DNA of 64,000 bases from Hydractinia symbiolongicarpus (taxonomy: Eukaryota; Cnidaria; Hydrozoa; Anthoathecata; Hydractiniidae): NCBI RefSeq assembly GCF_029227915.1, contig NC_079882.1:16506501-16570500 (forward strand), written 5' to 3'. The notes below the pieces were generated by a model that was given only the letters and a program-made list of their open reading frames with translations, did not search any database and was not told the origin of the DNA. Positions within the stretch are counted from its first letter, which is position 1. Each line of letters begins with the position of its first letter. Shown here one piece after another: positions 24,705 through 37,426 of the stretch. Both the position numbers and the translations under genes were made by a program.

Positions 24705-26346
24705 TTGTGCAGTCTAACAAAGGCCTCACACGTAAATCACGTGGTTCCATTTGTCTGTGCAGGTTACCATTGGACTATTACTTCCAGTCTCAATGCGCTA
24801 CAGCGTCCCAAGTCATTTTCATTAGCGCCGTTGCCTTACAACACTCTTAACTACGTGCACAGTCCTATAAAGGCTGTAATATGGCCTTTTGCATTCTAAT
24901 AAAGGTCTCACACGTAAATCATGTGGTTCCATTTGTCTGTGCAGGTTACCATTGGACTATTACTTTCAGTCTTAATGCGCTACAGCGTCCCAAGTCATTT
25001 TCATTAGCGCCGTTGCCTTACAACACTCTTAACTACGAGCACAGTCCTATAAAGGCTGTAATATGGCCTTTTGCAGTTTAATAAAGCCCTCACACGTAAA
25101 TCACGTGGTTCCGTTTGTCTGTGCAGGTTACCATTGGACTAATACTTCCAGTCTCAATGCGCTACAACGTCCCAAGTCATTTTCATTAGCGCCGTTGCCT
25201 TACAACACTCCTAACTACGTGCACAGTCCCATAAAGGCTGTAATATGGCCTTTTGCTGTCTAATAAAGGCCTCACACGTTAATCACGTGGTTCCATTTGT
25301 CTGTGCAGGTCACCATTGTCCTAGTCCTTCCAGTCTAAATGCGCTACAACGTCCCAAGTCGTTTTCATTAGCGCCGTTGCCTTACAACACTCTCAACTAC
25401 GTGCGCAGTCCTATAAAGGCTGTAATTTGGCCTTTTGCAGTCTAATAAAGGCCTCACACGTAAGTCACGTGGTTCCATCTGTCTGTGCAGGTTACCATTG
25501 GACTAGTCGTTCCAGTCTCAATGCGCTACAACGTCCCAAGTCGTTTTCATTAGCGCTGTTGCTTTACAACACTCTTAACTACGTCCACAGTCCTATAAAG
25601 GCTGTAATATGGCCTTTTGCAGTCTAGTAAAGGCTTTATACGTAAATCACGTGGTTTCACCTGCCTGCGCAGGTTACCATTGGTCTAGTCTTTCCAGTCT
25701 CCATGTGCTACAACGTCTCAAGTCGTTTTCATTAGCGCCGTTGCCTTAAGACACTCTTAACTACGTGCACAGTCCTATAAAGGCTGTAGTATTGCCCTTT
25801 GCAGACTAATAAAGGCCTCACACGTTAATCACGTGGTTTCACCGGTCTGCGCAGGTCACCATTGGCCTAGTCCTTCCAGTCTCAATGTGCTACAACGTCC
25901 CAAGTCGTTTTCATTAGCGCCGTTGCTTTGCAACACTCTTAACTACGTGCACAGTCCTATAAAGGCTGTAATATGGCCTTTTGCAGTCTAATAAAGTCCT
26001 CACACGTAAATCACGTGGTTCCATCTGCCTGCGCAGGTTACCATTGGACTATTCCTTCCAGTCTCAATGCACTACAACGTTCCAATGGGTTTTCCTTAGC
26101 GCCGTGGTCTTAGAACACTCTTAACTACCTGCACAGTCCTATAAAGGCTGTAATATGGCTTTTTGCAGTCTAGTAAAGGCCTCACACGTAAATCACGTGG
26201 TTTCACCTGTCTGCGCAGGTTACCATTGGCCTAGTCCTTACAGTCTCAATGCGCCACAACGTGCCAAGTCGTTTTCAATGGCGCCGTTGCTTTGCAACAC
26301 TCTTAACTACGTGCATAGTCCTATAAAGGCTGTAGTATGGCCTTTT

Positions 26347-26959
26347 GCAAAAAATGTTTGGATGGTAATGTCTGTGATAACTTTCAAGACTACTTCACTG
26401 TGAAGCGTCATCAAAGAACAACAAGAAACAACGGTTTTCTTTTATTTATACCTAAAGTGAAATTAGAATTTGCAAAGGGAAGCTTCTTTTCAATGGGTGT
26501 GAGTTTATTCAACTCTTTACCCATTGGAATTAGGCAATGTGAAATTTTTGAGGAATTTAAAGCTTTGTGTCAAGCACATTTTGTTTGATAAGTGTATTTG
26601 TGAGTGTGTTTTCCATACAGCCTGGTTTAGCTTTTGACACAATCTTTTTGAGTTTTGTGTTAACATTTTTTTTCAACTGAGGACTCTATATAGTGCACCG
26701 TTTTGTGACAGTTTCTTAGTTTGTTTCCCTGTTTTTTTCGATATAGTCTTTCTCTCTTTTTGTCTCTCATTTTATCCCGTACAAATATACATAATCTTCA
26801 CATTACATATTTACTTTTTATCTATTGTATATAACCATTTTAAATGAATATTAATATTTTTAACATTTTATTTTCAGGACGCATATTTATAACAGTGTTT
26901 TATATACTGACATGCAAATCCTGTATAAACATTCGTTAAATAATAATAATAATAAATAA
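26347..26959 (+). mobile_element. 5'-truncated LINE 3' end, copy 4
   Basis: This is the 613-bp fragment of the copy 2 subtype (GCAAAAAATG start, ATTTTTTTTC, TCTATTG). Its flank reads ATGGCCTTTTGCA on the left and TTGTGCAGTC on the right, so TTTTGCA / TTGTGCA may be a target-site duplication with one mismatch. Confidence 0.88.
26349..26588 (+). pseudogene. C-terminal remnant of LINE reverse-transcriptase ORF, copy 4
   Basis: These are the same 79 codons and TGA stop as the other copies, with no catalytic motifs. The reading frame is kept intact because the copies are recent duplicates, not because selection need be acting. Confidence 0.82.
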
Positions 26960-28601
26960 TTGTGCAGTCTAACAAAGGCCTCACACGTAAATCACGTGGT
27001 TCCATTTGTCTGTGCAGGTTACCATTGGACTATTACTTCCAGTCTCAATGCGCTACAGCGTCCCAAGTCATTTTCATTAGCGCCGTTGCCTTACAACACT
27101 CTTAACTACGTGCACAGTCCTATAAAGGCTGTAATATGGCCTTTTGCAGTCTAATAAAGGTCTCACACGTAAATCATGTGGTTCCATTTGTCTGTGCAGG
27201 TTACCATTGGACTATTAATTTCAGTCTTAATGCGCTACAGCGTCCCAAGTCATTTTCATTAGCGCCGTTGCCTTACAACACTCTTAACTACGAGCACAGT
27301 CCTATAAAGGCTGTAATATGGCCTTTTGCAGTTTAATAAAGGCCTCACACGTAAATCACGTGGTTCCGTTTGTCTGTGCAGGTTACCATTGGACTAATAC
27401 TTCCAGTCTCAATGCGCTACAACGTCCCAAGTCATTTTCATTAGCGCCGTTGCCTTACAACACTCCTAACTACGTGCACAGTCCCATAAAGGCTGTAATA
27501 TGGCCTTTTGCTGTCTAATAAAGGCCTCACACGTTAATCACGTGGTTCCATTTGTCTGCGCAGGTCACCATTGGCCTAGTCCTTCCAGTCTAAATGCGCT
27601 ACAACGTCCCAAGTCGTTTTCATTAGCGCCGTTGCCTTACAACACTCTCAACTACGTGCGCAGTCCTATAAAGGCTGTAATTTGGCCTTTTGCAGTCTAA
27701 TAAAGGCCTCACACGTAAGTCACGTGGTTCCATCTGTCTGTGCAGGTTACCATTGGACTAGTCGTTCCAGTCTCAATGCGCTACAACGTCCCAAGTCGTT
27801 TTCATTAGCGCTGTTGCTTTACAACACTCTTAACTACGTCCACAGTCCTATAAAGGCTGTAATATGGCCTTTTGCAGTCTAGTAAAGGCTTTATACGTAA
27901 ATCACGTGGTTTCACCTGCCTGCGCAGGTTACCATTGGTCTAGTCTTTCCAGTCTCCATGTGCTACAACGTCTCAAGTCGTTTTCATTAGCGCCGTTGCC
28001 TTAAGACACTCTTAACTACGTGCACAGTCCTATAAAGGCTGTAGTATTGCCCTTTGCAGACTAATAAAGGCCTCACACGTTAATCACGTGGTTTCACCGG
28101 TCTGCGCAGGTCACCATTGGCCTAGTCCTTCCAGTCTCAATGTGCTACAACGTCCCAAGTCGTTTTCATTAGCGCCGTTGCTTTGCAACACTCTTAACTA
28201 CGTGCACAGTCCTATAAAGGCTGTAATATGGCCTTTTGCAGTCTAATAAAGTCCTCACACGTAAATCACGTGGTTCCATCTGCCTGCGCAGGTTACCATT
28301 GGACTATTCCTTCCAGTCTCAATGCACTACAACGTTCCAATGGGTTTTCCTTAGCGCCGTGGTCTTAGAACACTCTTAACTACCTGCACAGTCCTATAAA
28401 GGCTGTAATATGGCTTTTTGCAGTCTAGTAAAGGCCTCACACGTAAATCACGTGGTTTCACCTGTCTGCGCAGGTTACCATTGGCCTAGTCCTTACAGTC
28501 TCAATGCGCCACAACGTGCCAAGTCGTTTTCAATGGCGCCGTTGCTTTGCAACACTCTTAACTACGTGCATAGTCCTATAAAGGCTGTAGTATGGCCTTT
28601 T

Positions 28602-29214
28602 GCAAAAAATGTTTGGATGGTAATGTCTGTGATAACTTTCAAGACTACTTCACTGTGAAGCGTCATCAAAGAACAACAAGAAACAACGGTTTTCTTTTAT
28701 TTATACCTAAAGTGAAATTAGAATTTGCAAAGGGAAGCTTCTTTTCAATGGGTGTGAGTTTATTCAACTCTTTACCCATTGGAATTAGGCAATGTGAAAT
28801 TTTTGAGGAATTTAAAGCTTTGTGTCAAGCACATTTTGTTTGATAAGTGTATTTGTGAGTGTGTTTTCCATACAGCCTGGTTTAGCTTTTGACACAATCT
28901 TTTTGAGTTTTGTGTTAACATTTTTTTTCAACTGAGGACTCTATATAGTGCACCGTTTTGTGACAGTTTCTTAGTTTGTTTCCCTGTTTTTTTCGATATA
29001 GTCTTTCTCTCTTTTTGTCTCTCATTTTATCCCGTACAAATATACATAATCTTCACATTACATATTTACTTTTTATCTATTGTATATAACCATTTTAAAT
29101 GAATATTAATATTTTTAACATTTTATTTTCAGGACGCATATTTATAACAGTGTTTTATATACTGACATGCAAATCCTGTATAAACATTCGTTAAATAATA
29201 ATAATAATAAATAA
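28602..29214 (+). mobile_element. 5'-truncated LINE 3' end, copy 5
   Basis: This is the last of five copies, of the same subtype as copies 2 and 4, with the same junctions. Satellite resumes at 29,215 with TTGTGCAGTC. No LINE sequence is seen downstream of it. Confidence 0.88.
28604..28843 (+). pseudogene. C-terminal remnant of LINE reverse-transcriptase ORF, copy 5
   Basis: These are the same 79-codon protein end and TGA stop as the other four copies. The catalytic core is absent. The open frame continues upstream to the satellite ATG at 28,592. Confidence 0.82.
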
Positions 29215-30490
29215 TTGTGCAGTCTAACAAAGGCCTCACACGTAAATCACGTGGTTCCATTTGTCTGTGCAGGTTACCATTGGACTATTACTTCCAGTCT
29301 CAATGCGCTACAGCGTCCCAAGTCATTTTCATTAGCGCCGTTGCCTTACAACACTCTTAACTACGTGCACAGTCCTATAAAGGCTGTAATATGGCCTTTT
29401 GCAGTCTAATAAAGGTCTCACACGTAAATCATGTGGTTCCATTTGTCTGTGCAGGTTACCATTGGACTATTAATTTCAGTCTTAATGCGCTACAGCGTCC
29501 CAAGTCATTTTCATTAGCGCCGTTGCCTTACAACACTCTTAACTACGAGCACAGTCCTATAAAGGCTGTAATATGGCCTTTTGCAGTTTAATAAAGGCCT
29601 CACACGTAAATCACGTGGTTCCGTTTGTCTGTGCAGGTTACCATTGGACTAATACTTCCAGTCTCAATGCGCTACAACGTCCCAAGTCATTTTCATTAGC
29701 GCCGTTGCCTTACAACACTCCTAACTACGTGCACAGTCCCATAAAGGCTGTAATATGGCCTTTTGCTGTCTAATAAAGGCCTCACACGTTAATCACGTGG
29801 TTCCATTTGTCTGCGCAGGTCACCATTGGCCTAGTCCTTCCAGTCTAAATGCGCTACAACGTCCCAAGTCGTTTTCATTAGCGCCGTTGCCTTACAACAC
29901 TCTCAACTACGTGCGCAGTCCTATAAAGGCTGTAATTTGGCCTTTTGCAGTCTAATAAAGGCCTCACACGTAAGTCACGTGGTTCCATCTGTCTGTGCAG
30001 GTTACCATTGGACTAGTCGTTCCAGTCTCAATGCGCTACAACGTCCCAAGTCGTTTTCATTAGCGCTGTTGCTTTACAACACTCTTAACTACGTCCACAG
30101 TCCTATAAAGGCGGTAATATGGCCTTTTGCTGTCTAATAAATGCCTCACTCGTAAGTCACGTGGTTTCACCGGTCTGCGCAGGTTACCATTGGACTATTC
30201 CTTCCAGTCTCAATGCGCTACAACGTATCAAGTCGTTTTCATTAGCGCCGTTGCCTTAAGACACTCTTAACTACGTGCACAGTCCTATAAAGGCTGTAAT
30301 ATGGCCCTTTGCTGTCTAATAAAGGCCTCAAACGTTATTCACGTGGTTCCATTTGTCTGTGCAGGTTACCATTGGACTAATACTTCCAGTCTCAATGCGC
30401 TACAGCGTCCCAAGTCATTTTTATTAGCGCCGTTGCCTTACAACACTCTTAACTACGTGCACAGTCCCATAAAAGCTGTAATATGGCCTT

Positions 30491-31273
30491 TTGCAGTCTA
30501 ATAAAGGCTTCACACGTAAATCACGTGGTTCTATTTGTCTGTGCAAATTACCATTGGACTATTACTTCCATTCTCAATGCGCTACAACGTCCCAAGTCGT
30601 TTTCATTAGTGCGTTGCTTTCCAACACTCTTAACTACGTGCACAGTCCTATAAACGCTGTAATATGGCTTTTTGCAGTCTAATAAAGGCTTCTCACGTAA
30701 ATCACGTGGTTTCACCTACCTGCGCAGGTTACCATTGGCCTAGTCCTTCCATTCTCAATGCGCTACAACGTCCCAAGTCATTTTCATTGGTGAAGTTGCC
30801 TTACAACACTATTAACTACGTGCACAGTCCTATAAAGGCTGTAATATGGCCTTGTGCAGTCTAACAAAGGCCTCACACGTAAGTCACGTGGTTCCATTTG
30901 CCTGTGCAGGTTACCATTGGACTATTCCTTCCAGTCAAATCATGTGGTTCCATTTGTCTGTGCAGGTTACCATTGGACTATTACTTTCAGTCTTAATGCG
31001 CTACAGCGTCCCAAGTCATTTTCATTAGCGCCGTTGCCTTACAACACTCTTAACTACGAGCACAGTCCTATAAAGGCTGTAATATGGCCTTTTGCAGTTT
31101 AATAAAGGCCTCACACGTAAATCACGTGGTTCCGTTTGTCTGTGCAGGTTACCATTGGACTAATACTTCCAGTCTCAATGCGCTACAACGTCCCAAGTCA
31201 TTTTCATTAGCGCCGTTGCCTTACAACACTCTTAACTACGTGCACAGTCCTATAAAAGCTGTAATATGGCCTT
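30491..31273 (+). repeat. 783-bp tandem unit, copy 1
   Basis: Landmarks at 30,491, 30,664, 30,846 and 31,084 each recur 783 bp downstream. The unit includes a fused monomer in which CCTTCCAGTC is joined to AAATCATGTGG, making 30,846-31,083 a 238-bp composite (182 + 56). It also includes a monomer with TTAGTGCGTTGC that has lost a few bases. Confidence 0.87.
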
Positions 31274-32056
31274 TTGCAGTCTAATAAAGGCTTCACACGT
31301 AAATCACGTGGTTCTATTTGTCTGTGCAAATTACCATTGGACTATTACTTTCATTCTCAATGCGCTACAACGTCCCAAGTCGTTTTCATTAGTGCGTTGC
31401 TTTCCAACACTCTTAACTACGTGCACAGTCCTATAAACGCTGTAATATGGCTTTTTGCAGTCTAATAAAGGCTTCTCACGTAAATCACGTGGTTTCACCT
31501 ACCTGCGCAGGTTACCATTGGCCTAGTCCTTCCAGTCTCAATGCGCTACAACGTCCCAAGTCATTTTCATTGGTGAAGTTGCCTTACAACACTATTAACT
31601 ACGTGCACAGTCCTATAAAAGCTGTAATATGGCCTTGTGCAGTCTAACAAAGGCCTCACACGTAAGTCACGTGGTTCCATTTGCCTGTGCAGGTTACCAT
31701 TGGACTATTCCTTCCAGTCAAATCATGTGGTTCCATTTGTCTGTGCAGGTTACCATTGGACTATTACTTTCAGTCTTAATGCGCTACAGCGTCCCAAGTC
31801 ATTTTCACTAGCGCCGTTGCCTTACAACACTCTTAACTACGAGCACAGTCCTATAAAGGCTGTAATATGGCCTTTTGCAGTTTAATAAAGGCCTCACACG
31901 TAAATCACGTGGTTCCGTTTGTCTGTGCAGGTTACCATTGGACTAATACTTCCAGTCTCAATGCGCTACAACGTCCCAAGTCATTTTCATTAGCGCCGTT
32001 GCCTTACAACACTCTTAACTACGTGCACAGTCCCATAAAGGCTGTAATATGGCCTT
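31274..32056 (+). repeat. 783-bp tandem unit, copy 2
   Basis: This is a close repeat of 30,491-31,273, including the CCTTCCAGTC / AAATCATGTGG fusion at about 31,718. Visible differences include TTTCATTCTC for TTCCATTCTC and a few single bases. Confidence 0.87.
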
Positions 32057-33225
32057 TTGCTGTCTAATAAAAGCCTCACACGTTAATCACGTGGTTTTAT
32101 TTGTCTGCGCAGGTCACCATTGGCCTAGTCCTTCCAGTCTAAATGCGCTACAACGTCCCAAGTCGTTTTCATTAGCGCCGTTGCCTTACAACACTCTCAA
32201 CTACGTGCGCAGTCCTATAAAGGCTGTAATTTGGCCTTTTGCAGTCTAATAAAGGCCTCACACGTAAGTCACGTGGTTCCATCTGTCTGTGCAGGTTACT
32301 ATTGGACTAGTCCTTCCAGTCTCAATGTGCTACAACGTCCCAAGTCGTTTTCATTAGCGCTGTTGCTTTACAACACTCTTAACTACGTCCACAGTCCTAT
32401 AAAGGCTGTAATATGGCCTTTTGCTGTCTAATAAAGGCCTCACACGTAAGTCACGTGGTTTCACCGGTCTGCGCAGGTTACCATTGGACTATTCCTTCCA
32501 GTCTCAATGCGCTACAACGTATCAAGTCGTTTTCATTAGCGCCGTTGCCTTAAGACACTCTTAACTACGTGCACAGTCCTATAAAGGCTGTAATATGGCC
32601 CTTTGCTGTCGAATAAAGGCCTCAAACGTTATTCACGTGGTTCCATTTGTCTGGGCAGGTTACTATTGGACTAATACTTCCAGTCTCAATGCGCTACAGC
32701 GTCCCAAGTCATTTTCATTAGCGCCGTTGCCTTACAACACTCTTAACTACGTGCACAGTCCCATAAAAGCTGTAATATGGCCTTTTGCAGTCTAATAAAG
32801 GCCTCACACGTAAATCACGTGGTTCTATTTGTCTGTGCAAATTACCATTGGACTATTACTTCCATTCTCAATGCGCTACAACGTCCCAAGTCGTTTTCAT
32901 TAGTGCGTTGCTTTCCAACACTCTTAACTACGTGCACAGTCCTATAAACGCTGTAATATGGCCTTTTGCAGTCTAATAAAGGCTTCTCACGTAAATCACG
33001 TGGTTTCACCTACCTGCGCAGGTTACCATTGGCCTAGTCCTTCCAGTCTCAATGCGCTACAACGTCCCAAGTCATTTTCATTGGTGAAGTTGCCTTACAA
33101 CACTATTAACTACGTGCACAGTCCTATAAAGGCTGTAATATGGCCTTGTGCAGTCTAACAAAGGCCTCACACGTAAGTCACGTGGTTCCATTTGCCTGTG
33201 CAGGTTACCATTGGACTATTCCTTC
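32049..33225 (+). repeat. Copy of 29,755-30,930 at 2,294-bp offset
   Basis: Monomers at 29,755, 29,937, 30,301, 30,491, 30,664 and 30,846 recur at 32,049, 32,231, 32,595, 32,785, 32,958 and 33,140. The match ends where the block A-like monomer begins. The 2,294-bp period contains the 783-bp duplication, so the underlying unit is 1,511 bp. Confidence 0.8.
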
Positions 33226-35984
33226 CAGTCTCAATGCACTACAACATTCCAAGTGGTTTTTCTTAGCGCTGTGGCCTTAGAACACACTTATCTACGTGCA
33301 CAGCGCCATAAAGACCGTAATAAGGCCTTTTGCAGTCTAATAAAGGCCTCACACGTAAATCACGTGGTTCTATTTGTCTGTGCAAATTACCATTGGACTA
33401 TTACTTCCAGTCTCAATGCGCTACAACGTCCCAAGTCGTTTTCATTAGTGCGTTGCTTTCCAACACTCTTAACTACGTGCACAGTCCTATAAACGCTGTA
33501 ATATGGCCTTTTGCAGTCTAATAAAGGCTTCTCACGTAAATCACGTGGTTTCACCTACCTGCGCAGGTTACCATTGGCCTAGTCCTTCCAGTCTCAATGC
33601 GCTACAACGTCCCAAGTCGTTTTCATTGGCGCCGTTGCCTTAAGAGACTCTTAACTACGTGCACAGTCCTATAAAGGCTGTAATATGGCCTTTTGCTGTC
33701 TAATAAAGGCCTCACACGTTAAACGGTCTGCGCAGGTCACCATTGGCCTAGTCCTTCCAGTCTAAATGCGCTACAACGTCCCAAGTCGTTTTCATTAGCG
33801 CCGTTGCCTTACAACACTCTCAACTACGTGCACAGTCCTATAAAGGCTGTAATTTGGCCTTTTGCTGTCTAATGAAGGCCTCACACGTAAATCACATGGT
33901 TCCATTTGTCTGTGCAGGTTACCATTGGATTATTACTTCCAGTCTCAATGCGCTACAACGTCTCAAGTCGTTTTCATTGGCGCCGTTGCCTTAAGACACT
34001 CTTAACTACGTGCACAGTCCTATAAAGGCTGTAATATGGCCCTTTGCTGTCTAATAAAGGCCTCAGACGTTAATCACGTGGTTCCATTTGTCTGTGCAGG
34101 TTACCATTGGACTATTACTTCCAGTCTCAATGCGCTACAACGTCCCAAGTCGTTTTCATTAGTGCGTTGCTTTCCAACACTCCTAACTACGTGCACAGTC
34201 CTATAAGGGCTGTAATATGGCCTTTTGCAGTCTAATAAAGGCCTCACACGTAAATCACGTGGTTCCATTTGTCTGTGCAGGTTACCATTGGACTATTACT
34301 TCCAGTCTCAATGCGCTACAGCGTCCCAAGTCATTTTCATTAGCGCCGTTGCGTTAAAACACTTTTAACTACGTGCACAGTCCTATAAGGGCTGTAATAT
34401 GGCCTTTTGCAGTCTAATAAAGGCCTCACACGTAAATCACGTGGTTCCATTTGTCTGTGCAGGTTACCATTGGACTATTACTTCCAGTCTCAATGCGCTA
34501 CAACGTCTCAAGTCGTTTTCATTGGCGCCGTTGCCTTAAGAGACTCTTAACTACGTGCACAGTCCTATAAAGGCTGTAATATGGCCCTTTGCTGTCTAAT
34601 AAAGGCCTCACACGTAAATCACGTGGTTCCATCTGCCTGTGCAGGTTACCATTGGACTAGTCGTTCCAGTGTCAATGTCCCAATGTCCCAAGTCGTTTTC
34701 ATTATCGCTGTTGCCTTACAACACTCTTAAATACGTGCAGAGTCCTATAAAGGCTGTAATTTGGCCTTTTGCAGTCTAATAAAGGCCTCACACGTTAATC
34801 GGTCTGCGCAGGTCACCATTGGCCTAGTACTTCCAGTCTCAATGCGCTACAACGTCCCAAGTCGTTTTCATTATCGCTGTTGCCTTACAACACTCTTAAA
34901 TACGTGCACAGTCCTATAAAGGCTGTAATATGGCCTTTTGCAGTCTAATAGAGGCCTCACACGTAAATCACGTGGTTCCATCTGCCTGTGCAGGTTACCA
35001 TTGGACTAGTCGTTCCAGTGTCAATGTCCCAATGTCCCAAGTCGTTTTCATTATCGCTGTTGCCTTACAACACTCTTAAATACTTGCACAGTCCTATAAA
35101 GGCTGTAATATGGCCTTTTACAGTCTCATAAAGGCCTCACACGTAAATCAAATGGTTTCACCGGTCTGCGCAGGTTACCATTGGCCTAGTCCTTCCAATT
35201 TCAATGCGTAACAACGTCCCAAGTCGTTTTCATTAGCGCCGTTACCCTACAACACTCGTAACTACGTGCACAGTCCTATAAAGGCTGTATTTTGGCCTTT
35301 TGCAGTCTAGTAAAGGCTTTATACGTAAATCACGTGGTTTCACCTGCCTGCGCAGGTTACCATTGGTCTAGTCCTTCCAGTCTCCATGTGCTACAACGCC
35401 CCAAGTCGTTTTCATTAGCGCTGTTGCCTTACAACACTCTTAACTACCTGCACAGTCCTATAAAGGCTGTAATATGGCCTTTTGCGGTCTAATAAAGGAC
35501 TCACACGAAAATCACGTGGTTTCACATGTCTGCGCAGGTTACCATTGGTCTAGTCCTTACAGTCTCAATGCGCTACAACGTCCCAAGTCGTTTTCATTAG
35601 TGCGTTGCTTTCCAACACTCTTAACTACGTGCACAGTCCTATAAACGCTGTAATATGGCCTTTTGCAGTCTAATAAAGGCTTCTCACGTAAATCACGTGG
35701 TTTCACCTACCTGCGCAGGTTACCATTGGCCTAGTCCTTCCATTCTCAATGCGCTACAACGTCCCAAGTCATTTTCATTGGTGAAGTTGCCTTACAACAC
35801 TATTAACTACGTGCACAGTCCTATAAAGGCTGTAATATGGCCTCGTGCAGTCTAAGAAAGGCCTCACACGTAAGTCACGTGGTTCCATTTGCCTGTGCAG
35901 GTTACCATTGGACTATTCCTTCCAGTCTCAATGCGCTACAACGTCCCAAGTTGTTTTCATTATCGCCGTTGCCTTACAACACTC

Positions 35985-37040
35985 CTAACTACGTGCACAG
36001 TCCTATAAGGGCTGTAATATGGCCTTTTCCAGTCTAATAAAGGCCTCACACGTAAATCACGTGGTTCCATTTGTCTGTGCAGGTTACCATTGGACTATTA
36101 CTTCCAGTCTCAATGCGCTACAGCGTTCCAAGTCATTTTCATTAGCGCCGTTGCCTTACAAATCTTAACTACGTGCACAGTCCTATAAAGGCTGCAATAT
36201 GGCCTTTTGCCGTCTAATAAAGGCCTCACACGTAAATCACGTGGTTCCGTTTGTCTGTGCAGGTTACCATTGGACTATTACTTCCAGTCTCAATGCGCTA
36301 CAGCGTCCCAAGTCATTTTCATTAGCGCCGTTGCCTTACAACACTCTTAACTACGTGCACAGTCCCATAAAGGCTGTAATATGGCCTTTTGCAGTCTAAT
36401 AAAGGCCTTACACGTAAATCACGTGGTTCCATTTGTCTGTGCAGGTTACCATTGGACTATTACTTCCAGTCTCAATGCGCTACAGCGTCCCAAGTCATTT
36501 GCATTAGCGCCGTTGCGTTAAAACACTCTTAACTACGTCCACAGTCCTATAAAGGCTGTAATGTGGCGTTTTGCAGTCTAATAAAGGCCTCACACGTAAA
36601 TCACGTGGTTCCATTTGTCTGTGCAGGTTACCATTGGACTATTACTTCCAGTCTCAATGCGCTACAGCGTCCCAAGTCATTTTCATTAGCGCCGTTGCCT
36701 TACAACACTCTTAACTACTTGCACAGTTCCTATAAAGGCTGTAATATGGCCTTTTGCAGACTAATAAAGGCCTCACACGTAAGTCACGTGGTTTCACCGG
36801 TCTGCGCAGGCTACCATTGGACTATTACTTCCAGTCTCAATGCGCTACAACGTCTCAAGTCGTTTTCATTGGCGCCGTTGCCTTAAGAGACTTTTAACTA
36901 CGTGCACAGTCCTATAAAGGCTGTAATATGGCCCTTTGCTGTCTAATAAAGGCCTCACACGTTAATCGGTCTGCGCAGGTCACCATTGGCCTAGTCCTTC
37001 CAGTCTAAATGCGCTACAACGTCCCAAGTCGTTTTCATTA
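35985..37040 (+). repeat. 1,442-bp-period unit, copy 1
   Basis: Landmarks at 36,017, 36,199 and 36,563 recur 1,442 bp downstream. After about 36,828 the offset becomes 1,624 bp because copy 2 has one additional monomer. Most monomers are of the GTTCCATTTGTCTGTGCAGG / TACAGCGTCCC type. The first copy includes a monomer with CTTACAAATCTTAAC (a small deletion). Confidence 0.78.
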
Positions 37041-37426
37041 GCGCCGTTGCCTTACAACACTCTCAACTACGTGCACAGTCCTATAAAGGCTGTAATTTGG
37101 CCTTTTGCTGTCTAATGAAGGCCTCACACGTAAATCACATGGTTCCATTTGTCTGTGCAGGTTACCATTGGACTATTACTTCCAGTCTCAATGCGCTACA
37201 ACGTCTCAAGTCGTTTTCATTGGCGCCGTTGCCTTAAGACACTCTTAACTACGTGCACAGTCCTATAAAGGCTGTAATATGGCCCTTTGCTGTCCAATAA
37301 AGGCCTCAGACGTTAATCACGTGGTTCCATTTGTCTGTGCAGGTTACCATTGAGCTATTCCTACCAGTCTCAATGCGCTACAACGTCCCAAGTCTTTTCA
37401 TTAGTGCGTTGCTTTCCAACACTCCT

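Larger units (their letters stand above)
24082..26336 (+). repeat. Block C LINE-containing unit 3 (2,255 bp)
   Basis: This lies 3,964 bp downstream of unit 1 and appears nearly identical to it, sharing the CCAAAAAATG LINE start and the GCATTCTAATAAAGG monomer. Units 1+2 thus form a larger repeat of 3,964 bp of which this is the start of the second round. Confidence 0.9.
26337..28591 (+). repeat. Block C LINE-containing unit 4 (2,255 bp)
   Basis: This is the LINE fragment plus nine monomers. Its LINE subtype matches units 2 and 5. It differs from units 1 and 3 in having GCAGTCTAATAAAGGTC in the second monomer after the LINE and TTAATTTCAG in place of TTACTTTCAG. Confidence 0.9.
28592..30118 (+). 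repeat. Block C LINE-containing unit 5 (truncated)
   Basis: This matches unit 4 through the LINE and five monomers, then leaves the pattern at about 30,110, where GGCGGTAATATGG and a monomer with ATGCCTCACTCG begin. It is the last LINE-bearing unit in the window. Confidence 0.87.
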
